Shown here one piece after another: positions 34,599 to 43,007 of a stretch of 64,000 nt of DNA. The stretch's first letter is position 1; each line of letters begins with the position of its first letter. Source of the DNA: Candidatus Tectimicrobiota bacterium (GTDB taxonomy: Bacteria > JACPUC01). The notes below the pieces were generated by a model. That model was not told where the DNA came from and ran no database searches. It saw only the letters and a list, made by a program, of their open reading frames with translations. The position numbers were made by a program, and so were the translations under genes. The DNA lies in NCBI GenBank assembly GCA_016192455.1, contig JACPUC010000026.1:213355-277354 (forward strand), read 5' to 3'.

Positions 34599-35795
34599 AT
34601 GGAAGACCTTGTGATTGTGAGCGCAGTGCGCACCCCCTTCGCTGCCTTCGGCGGCACGCTGAAAGACTTCTCGCTGCCGACCCTGGGGAGCATCGTGATC
34701 GCCGAGGCGTTGGCCCGCGCCAAGGTGCAGCCCGAGGAGGTGGACGAGATCGCCATGGGGGTCAACCTGCCCGGCTCCGATCGCTCCATCGCCCGGCAGG
34801 CCATGCTGAAGGCCGGCATCCCGGAAGAGCGCGTCGCCTACACCGTGGACCGCGCCTGCTGCTCCTCGCTGGTCGCCATCACCCTGGCCTCGCGCGGCGT
34901 GCGTTCCGGCGATGCCGCCATCGCCGTGGCCGGCGGCACCGAGAACATGAGCAAGGTGCCCTACTTCGTCCACGACGCCCGCTGGGGTCATCGCCTGGGC
35001 GACATCGTGCTGAAGGACCAACTCGTCATAAGCTGCCCGCACACCGGCGTGCCGCGGGCCGTGCAGGCGGGCGAGGAGGCGGTGAAGTTCGGCGTCAGCC
35101 GTGAGGAACAGGACGAGTGGGCCTTCAACAGCCAGGAGCGCTACTTCGCCGCCGACGCCGCCGGCAAGTTCGCCGATGAGCTGGTGCCGGTGAAGGTGAA
35201 GCAGCGCAAGGGACCCGCCATCCCCTTCGAGAAGGACGAGTCGCCGCGCCGCACCACCCTCGAGAAGCTGGCCCAGCTTCAGACCATCTACGGCAGCCCC
35301 ACGGTCACCGCCGGCAACGCCCCCGGCCTCAACACCGGCGCCTCGGCCTTGGTACTTATGTCGCGCCGTCTGGCGGAGAAGCGGGGGATTCAGCCCCTCG
35401 CCATCCTGCACACCACCGCCATGGTCTCCGGGCATCCCCACAGCCTGGCGTCGATCCCCGCCGTGGCGGCCAAGAAGGCGTTGGACCGGGTCGGCAAGCG
35501 CATCGAGGAGATGGACGTCATCGAGATCAACGAGGCCTTCGCCGCCATGCCGCTGGTCTCTACCCTGGTGCTCGCCGGCAACGACGTGAAGAAAGCGCAG
35601 GCGCTGCGGGCACGCACCAACGTGAACGGCGGCGCCATCGCCCTCGGCCACCCCACCGGAGCGACCGCCGCCCGCCTGGTCATGACCACGGCCTACGAGC
35701 TGCGTCGGCGCGGCGGCGGCTGGGGTGTGGCGACCCTCTGCGGCGGCATCGGCGAAGGCGAGGCGGCCGTCGTGGAGGTGCCACCCTCCTGGTAG
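34599..35795 (+). CDS. thiolase (acetyl-CoA acetyltransferase family)
   Basis: A 398-residue thiolase. It condenses or cleaves acyl-CoA with two cysteines and a histidine. The acyl-accepting Cys is in VDRACCSSL, the His in GGAIALGHPTGA, and the C-terminal Cys in TLCGGIGEG. VINEAFAA-type residues appear as VIEINEAFAAMP. The usual GHPxGxSGA is GHPTGATAA, a mild variant. ATG 34599 follows AAGGAG at normal spacing, whereas upstream codons have no homology. It lies 56 bp after CaiB and 84 bp before the mutase, consistent with one acyl-CoA operon in beta-oxidation or ketoacyl-CoA cleavage. Confidence 0.88.
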   Translation: MEDLVIVSAVRTPFAAFGGTLKDFSLPTLGSIVIAEALARAKVQPEEVDEIAMGVNLPGSDRSIARQAMLKAGIPEERVAYTVDRACCSSLVAITLASRGVRSGDAAIAVAGGTENMSKVPYFVHDARWGHRLGDIVLKDQLVISCPHTGVPRAVQAGEEAVKFGVSREEQDEWAFNSQERYFAADAAGKFADELVPVKVKQRKGPAIPFEKDESPRRTTLEKLAQLQTIYGSPTVTAGNAPGLNTGASALVLMSRRLAEKRGIQPLAILHTTAMVSGHPHSLASIPAVAAKKALDRVGKRIEEMDVIEINEAFAAMPLVSTLVLAGNDVKKAQALRARTNVNGGAIALGHPTGATAARLVMTTAYELRRRGGGWGVATLCGGIGEGEAAVVEVPPSW

Positions 35796-35879
35796 CACTA
35801 CCAGGAGGGGCGGCGAAGGGGACGCAGCCCCCCGTGCGCCGCGCATCGCCGCCGCCTCTCACTGATCAGGAACCACGCC

Positions 35880-37565
35880 ATGTCCGAACAACCCGCCAAC
35901 GATGCGCAGCTTCGCGCCCATGCCGAAGCCTGGCGCAAGGCAACCCTGGAACCGGAGCGCGCCAAAAAGGGCGAGCGGCGGCCGCAGTTCACGACGCGCT
36001 CCGGCATCCCCGTGGAGCCTCTCTACACGCCGCTGCACCTTGACGGGTTTGACTACGAACGGCAGCTTGGTTTCCCCGGCGAGTACCCGTACACGCGCGG
36101 CGTCGATCCCAACATGTACCGTTCGCAGCTCTGGACCATGGGGCAGTATGCCGGCTTCGGCTCCGCCGAGGACTCGAACCGCCGCTTCAAGCTCCTCGTC
36201 GAGAAGGGCGGCACCGGTTTCTCCATCGCCCTCGACCTGCCGGTGCAGACCGGGCGCGACTCCGACGACCCGCGGGCCATGGGCGAGGTCGGCAAGGTCG
36301 GCGTGGCCCTCAACTCCCGCAAGGACATGGAGGCGCTGCTCGACGGCGTGCCCCTGAGCAAGGTGCGGCAAATCCGCACCACGGCCAACTCCGTCGGCAA
36401 CATCCTCCTGGCCTACTTCTGTTGCGCCGCCGAGGCCCAGGGGATCGCCCCCACCAGCTTCAACGTGCTGCTGCAGAATGATCCCCTGAAGGAGTACATC
36501 GGGCGCGGCACCTTCATCTACCCGCCGCGCGCCGCCATCCGCGTCACGGCGGACGTCATGGCCTACTGCGCCGAGCACCTGCCGAACTGGACCTCGGTGA
36601 ACGTCTCCGGCTACCACATCCAGGAGTCCGGCGCCACCGCGCCGCAGGAGATCGCCTTCACCTTCTGCCACGCCAAGGAGTACATCGACGCCACCCTGCA
36701 GCGCGGGGTCGCCATCGACGCCTTCGCGCCGAGCATCTGGGTCTTCTTCTCGGCGCAGATGGACCTCTTCGAGGAGGTGGCAAAGTTCCGCGCCGCGCGC
36801 CGCATCTGGGCCCGCATGATGAAGGAGCACTACGGCGCCCGGAACCCGCGGTCGATGGCCCTGCGCTTCCTCACCTTCACCGCCGGCAGCGCCCTCACCG
36901 CCCAGCAGCCGATGAACAACATCATCCGCGTCACCATCCAGGCCCTGGCCGGGGCGCTGGCGGGCACGCAGACGCTGCACGCCTGCTCCTTCGACGAAGC
37001 CCTCGCCCTGCCCTCGGAGCAGGCGGTGACGATGTCCCTGCGGACGCAGCAGATTCTGGCCGAGGAGACCGGGGTGACGAACACCGTCGATCCCCTGGGC
37101 GGCTCCTACTACGTCGAGTCCCTGACGAACCGCCTCGAAGAGGAGGCCCTCGCCATCATGGAGAAGATCGCCTCCCTGGGCGGCGCCGTCGAGGCCATCG
37201 AGAAGGGCTACGTGCAGCAGGAGCTCGGCAACGCGGCCTGGCAGCAGCAGCGCGCCATCGACCGCAAGGAGCAGATCGTCGTCGGCGTCAATCAGTACGT
37301 GGTGCCGGAGCAACTCGAGATCGGCCTCTTCAACCAGGACCCGAAGGTCTACGAGCGCGAGTGCGAGAAGCTGCGCAGGCTGCGCGTCGAGCGCGACGCC
37401 GACCGGGTGCGCAGGTCGCTCGACCGGTTGCGCAAGGATGCGGAGGGGACGGCGAACATCGTGCCGGCGACGCTCGATGCCATCAGGAACTGCGCCACGG
37501 TCGGCGAGGTCTGCGGCATCCTGCGCGAGGTCTTCGGCGAGTGGCGCGACCCGGGGATCATCTGA
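35880..37565 (+). CDS. methylmalonyl-CoA mutase-family large subunit without B12 domain
   Basis: A 561-residue catalytic TIM-barrel subunit of coenzyme-B12-dependent acyl-CoA mutases, lacking the C-terminal cobalamin domain, so a separate small subunit is needed; none is in the window. Tyr90 (WTMGQYAGF) and Arg209 (GRGTFIYPP) correspond to Tyr89 and Arg207 of Propionibacterium methylmalonyl-CoA mutase, which hold the substrate carboxylate. This favours a dicarboxylic acyl-CoA over isobutyryl- or 2-hydroxyisobutyryl-CoA. The CoA-binding arginines of the usual RPWTIRQ are changed (SQLWTMGQ). The SGYHIQESG His is kept. It probably links the pathway to succinyl-CoA. Confidence 0.88.
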   Translation: MSEQPANDAQLRAHAEAWRKATLEPERAKKGERRPQFTTRSGIPVEPLYTPLHLDGFDYERQLGFPGEYPYTRGVDPNMYRSQLWTMGQYAGFGSAEDSNRRFKLLVEKGGTGFSIALDLPVQTGRDSDDPRAMGEVGKVGVALNSRKDMEALLDGVPLSKVRQIRTTANSVGNILLAYFCCAAEAQGIAPTSFNVLLQNDPLKEYIGRGTFIYPPRAAIRVTADVMAYCAEHLPNWTSVNVSGYHIQESGATAPQEIAFTFCHAKEYIDATLQRGVAIDAFAPSIWVFFSAQMDLFEEVAKFRAARRIWARMMKEHYGARNPRSMALRFLTFTAGSALTAQQPMNNIIRVTIQALAGALAGTQTLHACSFDEALALPSEQAVTMSLRTQQILAEETGVTNTVDPLGGSYYVESLTNRLEEEALAIMEKIASLGGAVEAIEKGYVQQELGNAAWQQQRAIDRKEQIVVGVNQYVVPEQLEIGLFNQDPKVYERECEKLRRLRVERDADRVRRSLDRLRKDAEGTANIVPATLDAIRNCATVGEVCGILREVFGEWRDPGII

Positions 37566-37616
37566 GGCATCTCCTGACAAAGCCTGCGGGCGCCAGGCAT
37601 CCGTCTGGAGCAGCAC

Positions 37617-37645
37617 GACAAGGCCGGCCAGTCGCCGGCCTTGTC
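37617..37645 (+). terminator. 12-bp hairpin after the mutase gene
   Basis: GACAAGGCCGGC and GCCGGCCTTGTC pair perfectly around CAGTC, followed by GTCTCGG. The T-run is weak, so termination may be partial. It separates the mutase from the dehydrogenase gene, whose start is 23 bp downstream. Confidence 0.6.
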
Positions 37646-37667
37646 GTCTCGGCACGGGAGATCGCGC

Positions 37668-38642
37668 ATGACGGAGCCGACCATCGCCGTCATCCAGTCG
37701 CGCTTCGCCTCCACCGACGTCGAGGCGGAGGTCTGGGTCGAGCTGCGGCCGCGCATCGTGACCACCGCGGCTTGGTCCAGCGAGGCGATCCTCGACGCCG
37801 CCGCCGAGGCCGACGCCGTCCTGGCGGGGGCGCGGCCGCAATTCACCGCGGCGGTGCTGCGGCGGCTGCCGCGCTGCAAGGGACTGGTCTTCAACGGGGT
37901 GGGCTACAACAATATCGACATGGCGGCGGCGACCGCCCAGGGCATCGCGGTGTGCAACGTGCCCGACTACTGCGTCGAGGAGGTGGCCACGCACACCATC
38001 CTCATGCTCCTGGTGCTGGCGCGCAAGCTTCCCGCCGCCCTCGAACAAGTCCGCACTGGCCAATGGAACGCGCGCGCCCTGGCGCCCATCCCACCGCTCG
38101 ACGAGCAGATCCTCGGCATCATCGGCTTCGGCCGCATCGGCCAGGCGGTCGCCGTGAAGGCGCAAGCCTTCGGGCTGACGCTGTGGGTGCACGACCCGTA
38201 CGCAGAGTTCGCCCACATCCGCCAGTACGGCGCCCTACCGGTGAGCCTCGAGGACCTCGCCTCGCACGCCGATTTCATCAGCCTGCACAGCCCCCTCACC
38301 GCCGAGACCCGCCACCTCGTCAACGCCGCCCTGCTGCGGCGCATGAAGCCGAGCGCAGCGATCATCAACACCTCGCGCGGCTCCCTCATCGACGAGGCAG
38401 CCCTCCTCGAGGCGCTGAACCGCGGCGCCCTGCGCGCGGCCGCCCTCGACGTCCTGGACACGGAGCCGCCGGCGCCGGATCACCCCCTCCTCCATCATCC
38501 CCAGGTGCTCGTCACCCCCCATGCCGGCTGGTACTCCGATGCCGCCGAGCCGCGCGTGCGCCGCCTCTCCGCCGAGGAGGTCCGCCGCATCCTCACCGGC
38601 CAGCGCCCCCGCTGCCTGCTCAATCCCGAGGTTCTCGCGTGA
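37668..38642 (+). CDS. D-2-hydroxyacid dehydrogenase family protein
   Basis: A 324-residue NAD-dependent D-isomer-specific 2-hydroxyacid dehydrogenase (phosphoglycerate dehydrogenase/CtBP group). The Rossmann motif is GIIGFGRIGQAVA. The substrate Arg is in NTSRGSLIDEAALL, the Glu in LDVLDTEPP, and the catalytic His in VTPHAGWYS. GVGYNNIDMAAA marks the substrate domain. ATG 37668 is used, behind CACGGGAG. It could interconvert a 2-keto and a D-2-hydroxy acid. It follows a hairpin, so it may be transcribed less than, or separately from, the upstream genes. Repeat copy C lies directly downstream. Confidence 0.85.
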   Translation: MTEPTIAVIQSRFASTDVEAEVWVELRPRIVTTAAWSSEAILDAAAEADAVLAGARPQFTAAVLRRLPRCKGLVFNGVGYNNIDMAAATAQGIAVCNVPDYCVEEVATHTILMLLVLARKLPAALEQVRTGQWNARALAPIPPLDEQILGIIGFGRIGQAVAVKAQAFGLTLWVHDPYAEFAHIRQYGALPVSLEDLASHADFISLHSPLTAETRHLVNAALLRRMKPSAAIINTSRGSLIDEAALLEALNRGALRAAALDVLDTEPPAPDHPLLHHPQVLVTPHAGWYSDAAEPRVRRLSAEEVRRILTGQRPRCLLNPEVLA

Positions 38643-38670
38643 TTCCACCCTTCCTTCCTTGCGTTACGAC

Positions 38671-38856
38671 CCACAAGTTCCATCCTCGATTCGACGCTTT
38701 CTCCGCGCCATTTGAGGGGGGAAATTTCTTCTGGGGCACCCTTGCTCCCCGACACCCCCATCTCGTAGGGGCGGTTCGCTAACCGCCCTTACAACGCGGG
38801 GTGCGCGAGGGGGCGCGGCTCCCTCGCCAAGCTATGCGGTAAAACTTGAGAGACAA
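38671..38856 (+). repeat. dispersed multi-hairpin intergenic element, copy C
   Basis: It parallels copy B from ACAAGTTCCATCCT to AAACTTGAG, with the same three potential stems. These include GTAGGGGCGG-TTCGCTAA-CCGCCCTTAC and the downstream GGGTGCGCGAGGGGGCGCGG. It lacks nine bases present in B before the central palindrome. It lies between two plus-strand genes, 29 bp after one stop codon. Confidence 0.8.
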
Positions 38857-38910
38857 CACAGTAGCACCCGCCTGTCCGAGCCCTTAGATTTTTGGTAGGA
38901 AGAGAGAGGC

Positions 38911-39882
38911 GTGACGGCAAGCTCGCCGCCTTACGGGAGCAACCCGATGTGGTTCGCGCAGCCCCTCAATCGCGGTCTGACGTGGCTCGTGCCGCGCCTG
39001 CCCGATGCGCTGGTGCGCCGGGTGGCCGCTCCGTACCTGGCCGGGGAGAGCCGCGTCGACGCCCTGGACCTGCTGAAGAGCCTGGCGGCGCGCGGCATTC
39101 GGGGCGCCCTCAACTACCTCGGCGAAGAGGTGGAGAATCCGGAGCAAGCCGAGGCGGCGCTCAACGAGTATCTCCAAGTGCTGGATGCCGTCGCCTCGCT
39201 CGGCGCCGATGCTTACGCCTCGATGAAACCGTCGCAGCTCGGCCTGCGTCCCCGTGGCGTGGGGATGGAGGGCTGCATCGAGCGTTGCCTGCACCTGGCG
39301 CGGCGCGCGGCGCGGGATGGGCTCTTTCTGCGCCTCGAGATGGAGGACGCCACCTACACCGACGCCACCCTCGAACTCTGGCGGCGCGTGCATTGCGAGT
39401 ACGCCAACGTCGGGCTGGTGCTGCAGGCGCGCCTCTTCCGCAGCGCGGCGGATGCCGCCACCCTGATGACGGCCGCCGCGGCGGTGCGGCTGTGCAAGGG
39501 CATCTACATCGAGCCGCGGGACATTGCCTACACCAGGGATGCCGACATCCGCGCCAGCTACCTCCGTCTCGCCGAGCGGCTCATGGAGGGGAATGGTTTC
39601 CTCGCCTTCGCCACCCACGACGACTGGCTTGTCGAGCGACTCCTCGAACGGCTTACGGAGCGCGCTTTCCCAGCCGAGCGCTACGAGTTCCAGCTCCTCC
39701 TCGGGGTGCGCCCCCACCTGATCGGTGAACTGCTGCGGCGCGGCCAGCCGCTGCGCCTCTACCTGCCGTACGGCCCGTGGTCCCAGGCGCGGGCTTACGC
39801 CCAGCGACGCATGCGCAAGAATCCCGCCCTTGCCTACCACCTGCTGAAGAACACACTCCTCTCAGGGGGTGCCCGCGCCTAG
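38911..39882 (+). CDS. proline dehydrogenase
   Basis: A 323-residue FAD-dependent proline dehydrogenase of the monofunctional PutA/PRODH type, oxidising proline to pyrroline-5-carboxylate. Barrel signatures are SMKPSQLGL, FLRLEMEDATYTD, VRLCKGIYIEP, FATHDDWL and the C-terminal YLPYGPWSQARAYAQRRMRKN. The YxPYG and RRxxxN segments bind the substrate carboxylate. The GTG start at 38911 has AGGAAGAGAGAGG just upstream. No pyrroline-5-carboxylate dehydrogenase is adjacent. Sequence after it (39883-40144) shows no gene. Confidence 0.9.
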   Translation: MTASSPPYGSNPMWFAQPLNRGLTWLVPRLPDALVRRVAAPYLAGESRVDALDLLKSLAARGIRGALNYLGEEVENPEQAEAALNEYLQVLDAVASLGADAYASMKPSQLGLRPRGVGMEGCIERCLHLARRAARDGLFLRLEMEDATYTDATLELWRRVHCEYANVGLVLQARLFRSAADAATLMTAAAAVRLCKGIYIEPRDIAYTRDADIRASYLRLAERLMEGNGFLAFATHDDWLVERLLERLTERAFPAERYEFQLLLGVRPHLIGELLRRGQPLRLYLPYGPWSQARAYAQRRMRKNPALAYHLLKNTLLSGGARA

Positions 39883-40144
39883 CCCTCCTGGCCGCGACAT
39901 TGCCCCTGGCGAAGGCGGCCGGTGGCGGACGCAACCATGGAAGAGGCGCCTGGCGACACCCTACGGCGCTCCTCCAGCCGCCGTAAGGAGTTTCGGACCA
40001 GGGCGCCCTCGGGTGGTTGGGTTCTCGGCGGAGAGACTAGGTAGCCGTTGCAAGTCGCAGCCTGGTGTGCCATACTTCCGCGCAACCTACCCGACCTCTT
40101 CACTCGCGATACGCTAACGTCGTTCGTTGCAGAGGAGTTTCAGC

Positions 40145-40804
40145 ATGTCCGAGCGCTACGACATCACCATGTATATTTGCTACGTCTGACCCTACGCCGC
40201 CCGGGCCACGGAGTGGCTCTATCGGCTGCAAGAGAAGTGGGGCGAGAACCTCAACGTCACCTACAAGTCGTTCGTCCTGGAGCAGGCCAACTCGCGCCGC
40301 GAGCCGGAGTGGAAGGTCTGGCTCGACCGCTACTTCCCGAGCCGCGACCTGCCCCCCCTGGAGGCCGCGAAGTGCGCCGCCATGCAGGGCGAGGAGGCGT
40401 TCCGGGCCTATAACATCCGCCTCTTCCGCGCCTGCCATCAGGAGAAGCTGGAGATCACCAACCAGCTCGTGCTCTACGAACTGGCGAAAGAGGTCGGGCT
40501 GGACGCCGCGTGCTTCTCCGCCGACCTGCGCAGCAAGCGGGCGCGCGAGCTGGTGGCCCAGGAGCACGAGGAGGCGGTGGCGCGCTACGGCCTCTTCGGC
40601 GTGCCGACGATCATCTTCGAGGAGCGCGAGGCGGTCTTCGTCAAGCTCGAGCCGGGCGACTGGGAGGGGACGGACGACGAGGCGCTCTTCCGGGACATCG
40701 CAAAGATGGCCACGCGCTACCCGAAGCTCCTGGAGCTGAAGAAGCCGGACTCCGAAGTGCTGGCCAGGAAGTCCGCCGAGAAGTACGCCAAGCGCCAGGC
40801 GTAA
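40145..40804 (+). CDS. selenocysteine-containing DsbA/FrnE-like thiol oxidoreductase (in-frame TGA)
   Basis: A 219-residue thioredoxin-fold protein of the DsbA-like group. ATG 40145 follows AGAGGAG. Translation gives MSERYDITMYICYV, then TGA at codon 15 (40187-40189), then PYAARATEWLYRL onward in frame to the TAA at 40804. In this family, as I recall it, the same place reads as a conserved catalytic Cys before Pro-Tyr. The TGA thus replaces a redox Cys, and Cys12 at -3 creates a Cys-x-x-Sec motif. A SECIS-like hairpin follows the TGA. The cis-Pro block FGVPTIIFE is present. Standard annotation would start at Met80 and lose the active site. It needs the Sec machinery, not seen in this window. 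Confidence 0.8.
40197..40225 (+). promoter_or_regulatory. bacterial SECIS-like hairpin
   Basis: GGGCCAC (40203-40209) pairs with GTGGCTC (40213-40219) around a GGA loop. An outer CCG/CGG pair (40197-40199 with 40223-40225) closes a 3x3 internal loop. The loop begins 20 nt after the TGA, and its first two bases are G, as expected for bacterial SelB-binding elements. Confidence 0.7.
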
Positions 40805-41115
40805 CGTCGTTGCCGCCCAGCCTCCGCCGGCGCCCTTCTGGCACAACGTCTCCCTGCGACGCCTACCAGCCGCCTCGCCGCCGCGAGCGGCTGGTAGGCT
40901 GTGTGCGCCTTCCGCCGAGCGCAACCGACTGTTACGCCCCATCGCTCCCGCCCACTTCCCATCACCTGTTTCCAGCGAAGTCTCCCTCCACGACTCCAAA
41001 CACCGTGGGAGTTCGAGCCGCTCCTTCGGCGCCAGAAATTCCTTGTAAGCTATTAACATTCAAGGAGATATTAGAGTACATGGTTGTGGGAGTTTGTGCG
41101 GAAGTCCTGCGGCAA
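40805..41115. other. intergenic region left of parS, no gene seen
   Basis: Together with 41132-41457 this forms a 650-bp gap between the selenoprotein gene and arsC. A minus-strand frame across 41071-41421 starts plausibly (MEPQNPDLKELV) but then becomes Arg/Thr-rich and runs through the parS palindrome. It is not supported as a gene. Confidence 0.5.
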
Positions 41116-41131
41116 TGTTCCACGTGGAACA
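41116..41131. promoter_or_regulatory. parS: parS centromere-like site
   Basis: TGTTCCACGTGGAACA is a perfect 16-bp palindrome. It matches the ParB-binding parS consensus (TGTTNCACGTGNAACA), including the form known from pseudomonads. It lies in a 650-bp non-coding gap. Chromosomal parS sites usually cluster near the replication origin. No parA, parB or dnaA gene is in the window, and no second copy was seen. Confidence 0.75.
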
Positions 41132-41457
41132 TCGGTTTGAGTTGTGCTGATCATCTGCCTCGCTGCCACCAGTTTGAGTACGCCTCCGAGGCTGGAACGG
41201 AGTACAACCTCCTGTTGTTCAGTCCGTGGTTTCCGGCATCCGCATCCTCCAACGTCGTGCCAAACCGTTGCTGCGTACCGCCAGGGCATCCCGCCTGTCT
41301 CCGTCCTCAACATCTTCACCAGCCCGCCTGAGGCTGTTACAACCAAGATCACCGTGTCCAACGCATAGCCTTCGGCCTTGGTGATCACGAGTTCTTTAAG
41401 GTCCGGATTCTGGGGTTCCATGAGGCGAAGGACGCCTGAAGGGGATGAGCCCTTTTC

Positions 41458-41868
41458 TCACAGCCGCGCGAGTAATGTCTCCACCTTGTCCCGGATCATA
41501 TCTCGGATGCTGCGGAAGTCCTTGAATGCCATCTCTTTCGGATCAGGAATGTGCCATTCTTCCCGGATTTTTGCTGGTACGAACGGGCAGGCGTCCCCGC
41601 AACCCATGGAGATGACGGCATCGTACTCGTTCATCGGAATCTCGGCGAGGGACTTGGAGCTATGGATGGAAAGGTCGTAACCGACCTCGTTCATGGCTTC
41701 GATGGCTTTCTGGTTGAGGCGCCCGGAAGGCCGTGCTCCAGCGCTCCAGGCCTCGATCCGTGCACCGCCGAGCATCCGAGCGAAGGCTTCAGCCATCTGA
41801 CTCCGGTTGGAGTTCTCGATGCAGACGAAGAGGACGCGCTTGCGACCGCGGGAGTCGTTGGGCTGCAT
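41458..41868 (-). CDS. arsC: arsenate reductase, low-molecular-weight phosphatase type
   Basis: A 136-residue ArsC of the thioredoxin-coupled phosphatase-like class, reducing arsenate to arsenite. The P-loop is VCIENSNRSQMAE with nucleophile Cys16, Arg22 and Ser23. The resolving cysteines are Cys90 and Cys94 in SMGCGDACP. These correspond to the Cys10/82/89 triad of the plasmid pI258 enzyme. DPKEM carries the general acid Asp. It is the third gene of an arsR-acr3-arsC operon, 20 bp after the transporter gene. Length is normal. Confidence 0.92.
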   Translation of the reverse strand: MQPNDSRGRKRVLFVCIENSNRSQMAEAFARMLGGARIEAWSAGARPSGRLNQKAIEAMNEVGYDLSIHSSKSLAEIPMNEYDAVISMGCGDACPFVPAKIREEWHIPDPKEMAFKDFRSIRDMIRDKVETLLARL

Positions 41869-41888
41869 CGTTCTTCCTCAACGACGTA

Positions 41889-43007
41889 TCAAGCGGGGGT
41901 CGAAACGGTGAAGAACATGCGCTGGAACCGGAGCGCCACGTTCACCAGGCTGATGAGCACGGGCACCTCCACCAATGGACCGACGACCGCCGCGAAGGCG
42001 GCGCCCGAGTTGATGCCGAAGACAGCGACCGCCACGGCGATGGCCAGCTCGAAGTTGTTGCTGGCCGCGGTGAACGACAAGGCGGTCGTCTTCGCGTAGT
42101 CCGCTCCGATCTTCCTGCCCATCCAGAAGGAGACCAGAAACATCAGCACGAAGTAGAACAGCAATGGCACGGCAATCCGCACGACATCCAGCGGAATCCC
42201 CACGATCAGCTCGCCTTTCAGGCTGAACATCACCAGGATTGTAAAAAGGAGCGCGGCCAGCGTAATCGGGCTGATCTTCGGGATGAACGACCTCTCGTAC
42301 CAGGTCTTGCCCTTCACCTTCAGCAGCACAAAGCGCGTGATCATGCCGGCAAGGAAGGGAATGCCGAGGTAAATGAAGACGCTCTCCGCGATCTGGCCCA
42401 TGCTCACCTTGACGATGCTCCCGCTCAGGCCGAAGAGTGGAGGGAGGACCGTGATGAAGACGTACGCGTAGGCGCTGTAGAAGAGTACTTGGAAGACACT
42501 GTTGAACGCTACTAGGCCGGCGGCGTACTCGGTGTCCCCCTCGGCCAGTTCGTTCCACACGATGACCATTGCGATGCAGCGCGCCAGGCCGATCATGATC
42601 AGCCCGACCATGTACGCCGGGTAACCCCTCAGGAAGAAGATCGCCAGGAAGAACATCAGCATCGGCCCGACGATCCAGTTCAGCACCAGTGAGACCCCAA
42701 GGACCTTCCAGTTGCGGAATACGTCCCTGAGTTCCTCGTATTTCACCTTCGCAAGCGGTGGGTACATCATGAGGATCAGTCCGACGGCGATCGGGATGTT
42801 CGTCGTGCCGACTTGGAACCGGTTGATGAATGCATCGACGCTAGGGAGAGCGTAGCCGGCGCCGACCCCCACCGCCATGCCCAGAAAAATCCACAGGGTC
42901 AGGTATCGGTCCAAGAAAGGGAGATTCGCGGCAACGCCATGGGACGACTGGCGTATGGCGCCGTCCATGACAGACCGATTCGGTGTGGTGGTCTGAGCAT
43001 CGCTCAT
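41889..43007 (-). CDS. acr3: arsenite efflux transporter ACR3
   Basis: A 372-residue ACR3-family arsenite permease with ten predicted membrane segments. The signature Cys is in [19 protein letters not shown], which contains the conserved thiolate that binds arsenite. [17 protein letters not shown] is the other conserved segment. It exports arsenite produced by ArsC. ATG 43007 overlaps the arsR stop (ATGA) and has AGGAGACATCACG upstream. A long upstream frame extension is the shadow of arsR and is not used. The N-terminal 30 residues before the first helix are soluble. Confidence 0.92.
   Translation of the reverse strand: MSDAQTTTPNRSVMDGAIRQSSHGVAANLPFLDRYLTLWIFLGMAVGVGAGYALPSVDAFINRFQVGTTNIPIAVGLILMMYPPLAKVKYEELRDVFRNWKVLGVSLVLNWIVGPMLMFFLAIFFLRGYPAYMVGLIMIGLARCIAMVIVWNELAEGDTEYAAGLVAFNSVFQVLFYSAYAYVFITVLPPLFGLSGSIVKVSMGQIAESVFIYLGIPFLAGMITRFVLLKVKGKTWYERSFIPKISPITLAALLFTILVMFSLKGELIVGIPLDVVRIAVPLLFYFVLMFLVSFWMGRKIGADYAKTTALSFTAASNNFELAIAVAVAVFGINSGAAFAAVVGPLVEVPVLISLVNVALRFQRMFFTVSTPA

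Noticed and set aside
40382-40804. Short 140-residue protein starting at Met80 of the DsbA-like frame
   Set aside because: It would lack the thioredoxin-fold N-terminus and redox site. Upstream sequence in the same frame is clearly homologous and has its own ribosome-binding site.
41071-41421. Minus-strand 116-codon frame
   Set aside because: The start looks plausible, but the rest is motif-free and runs through the parS palindrome.
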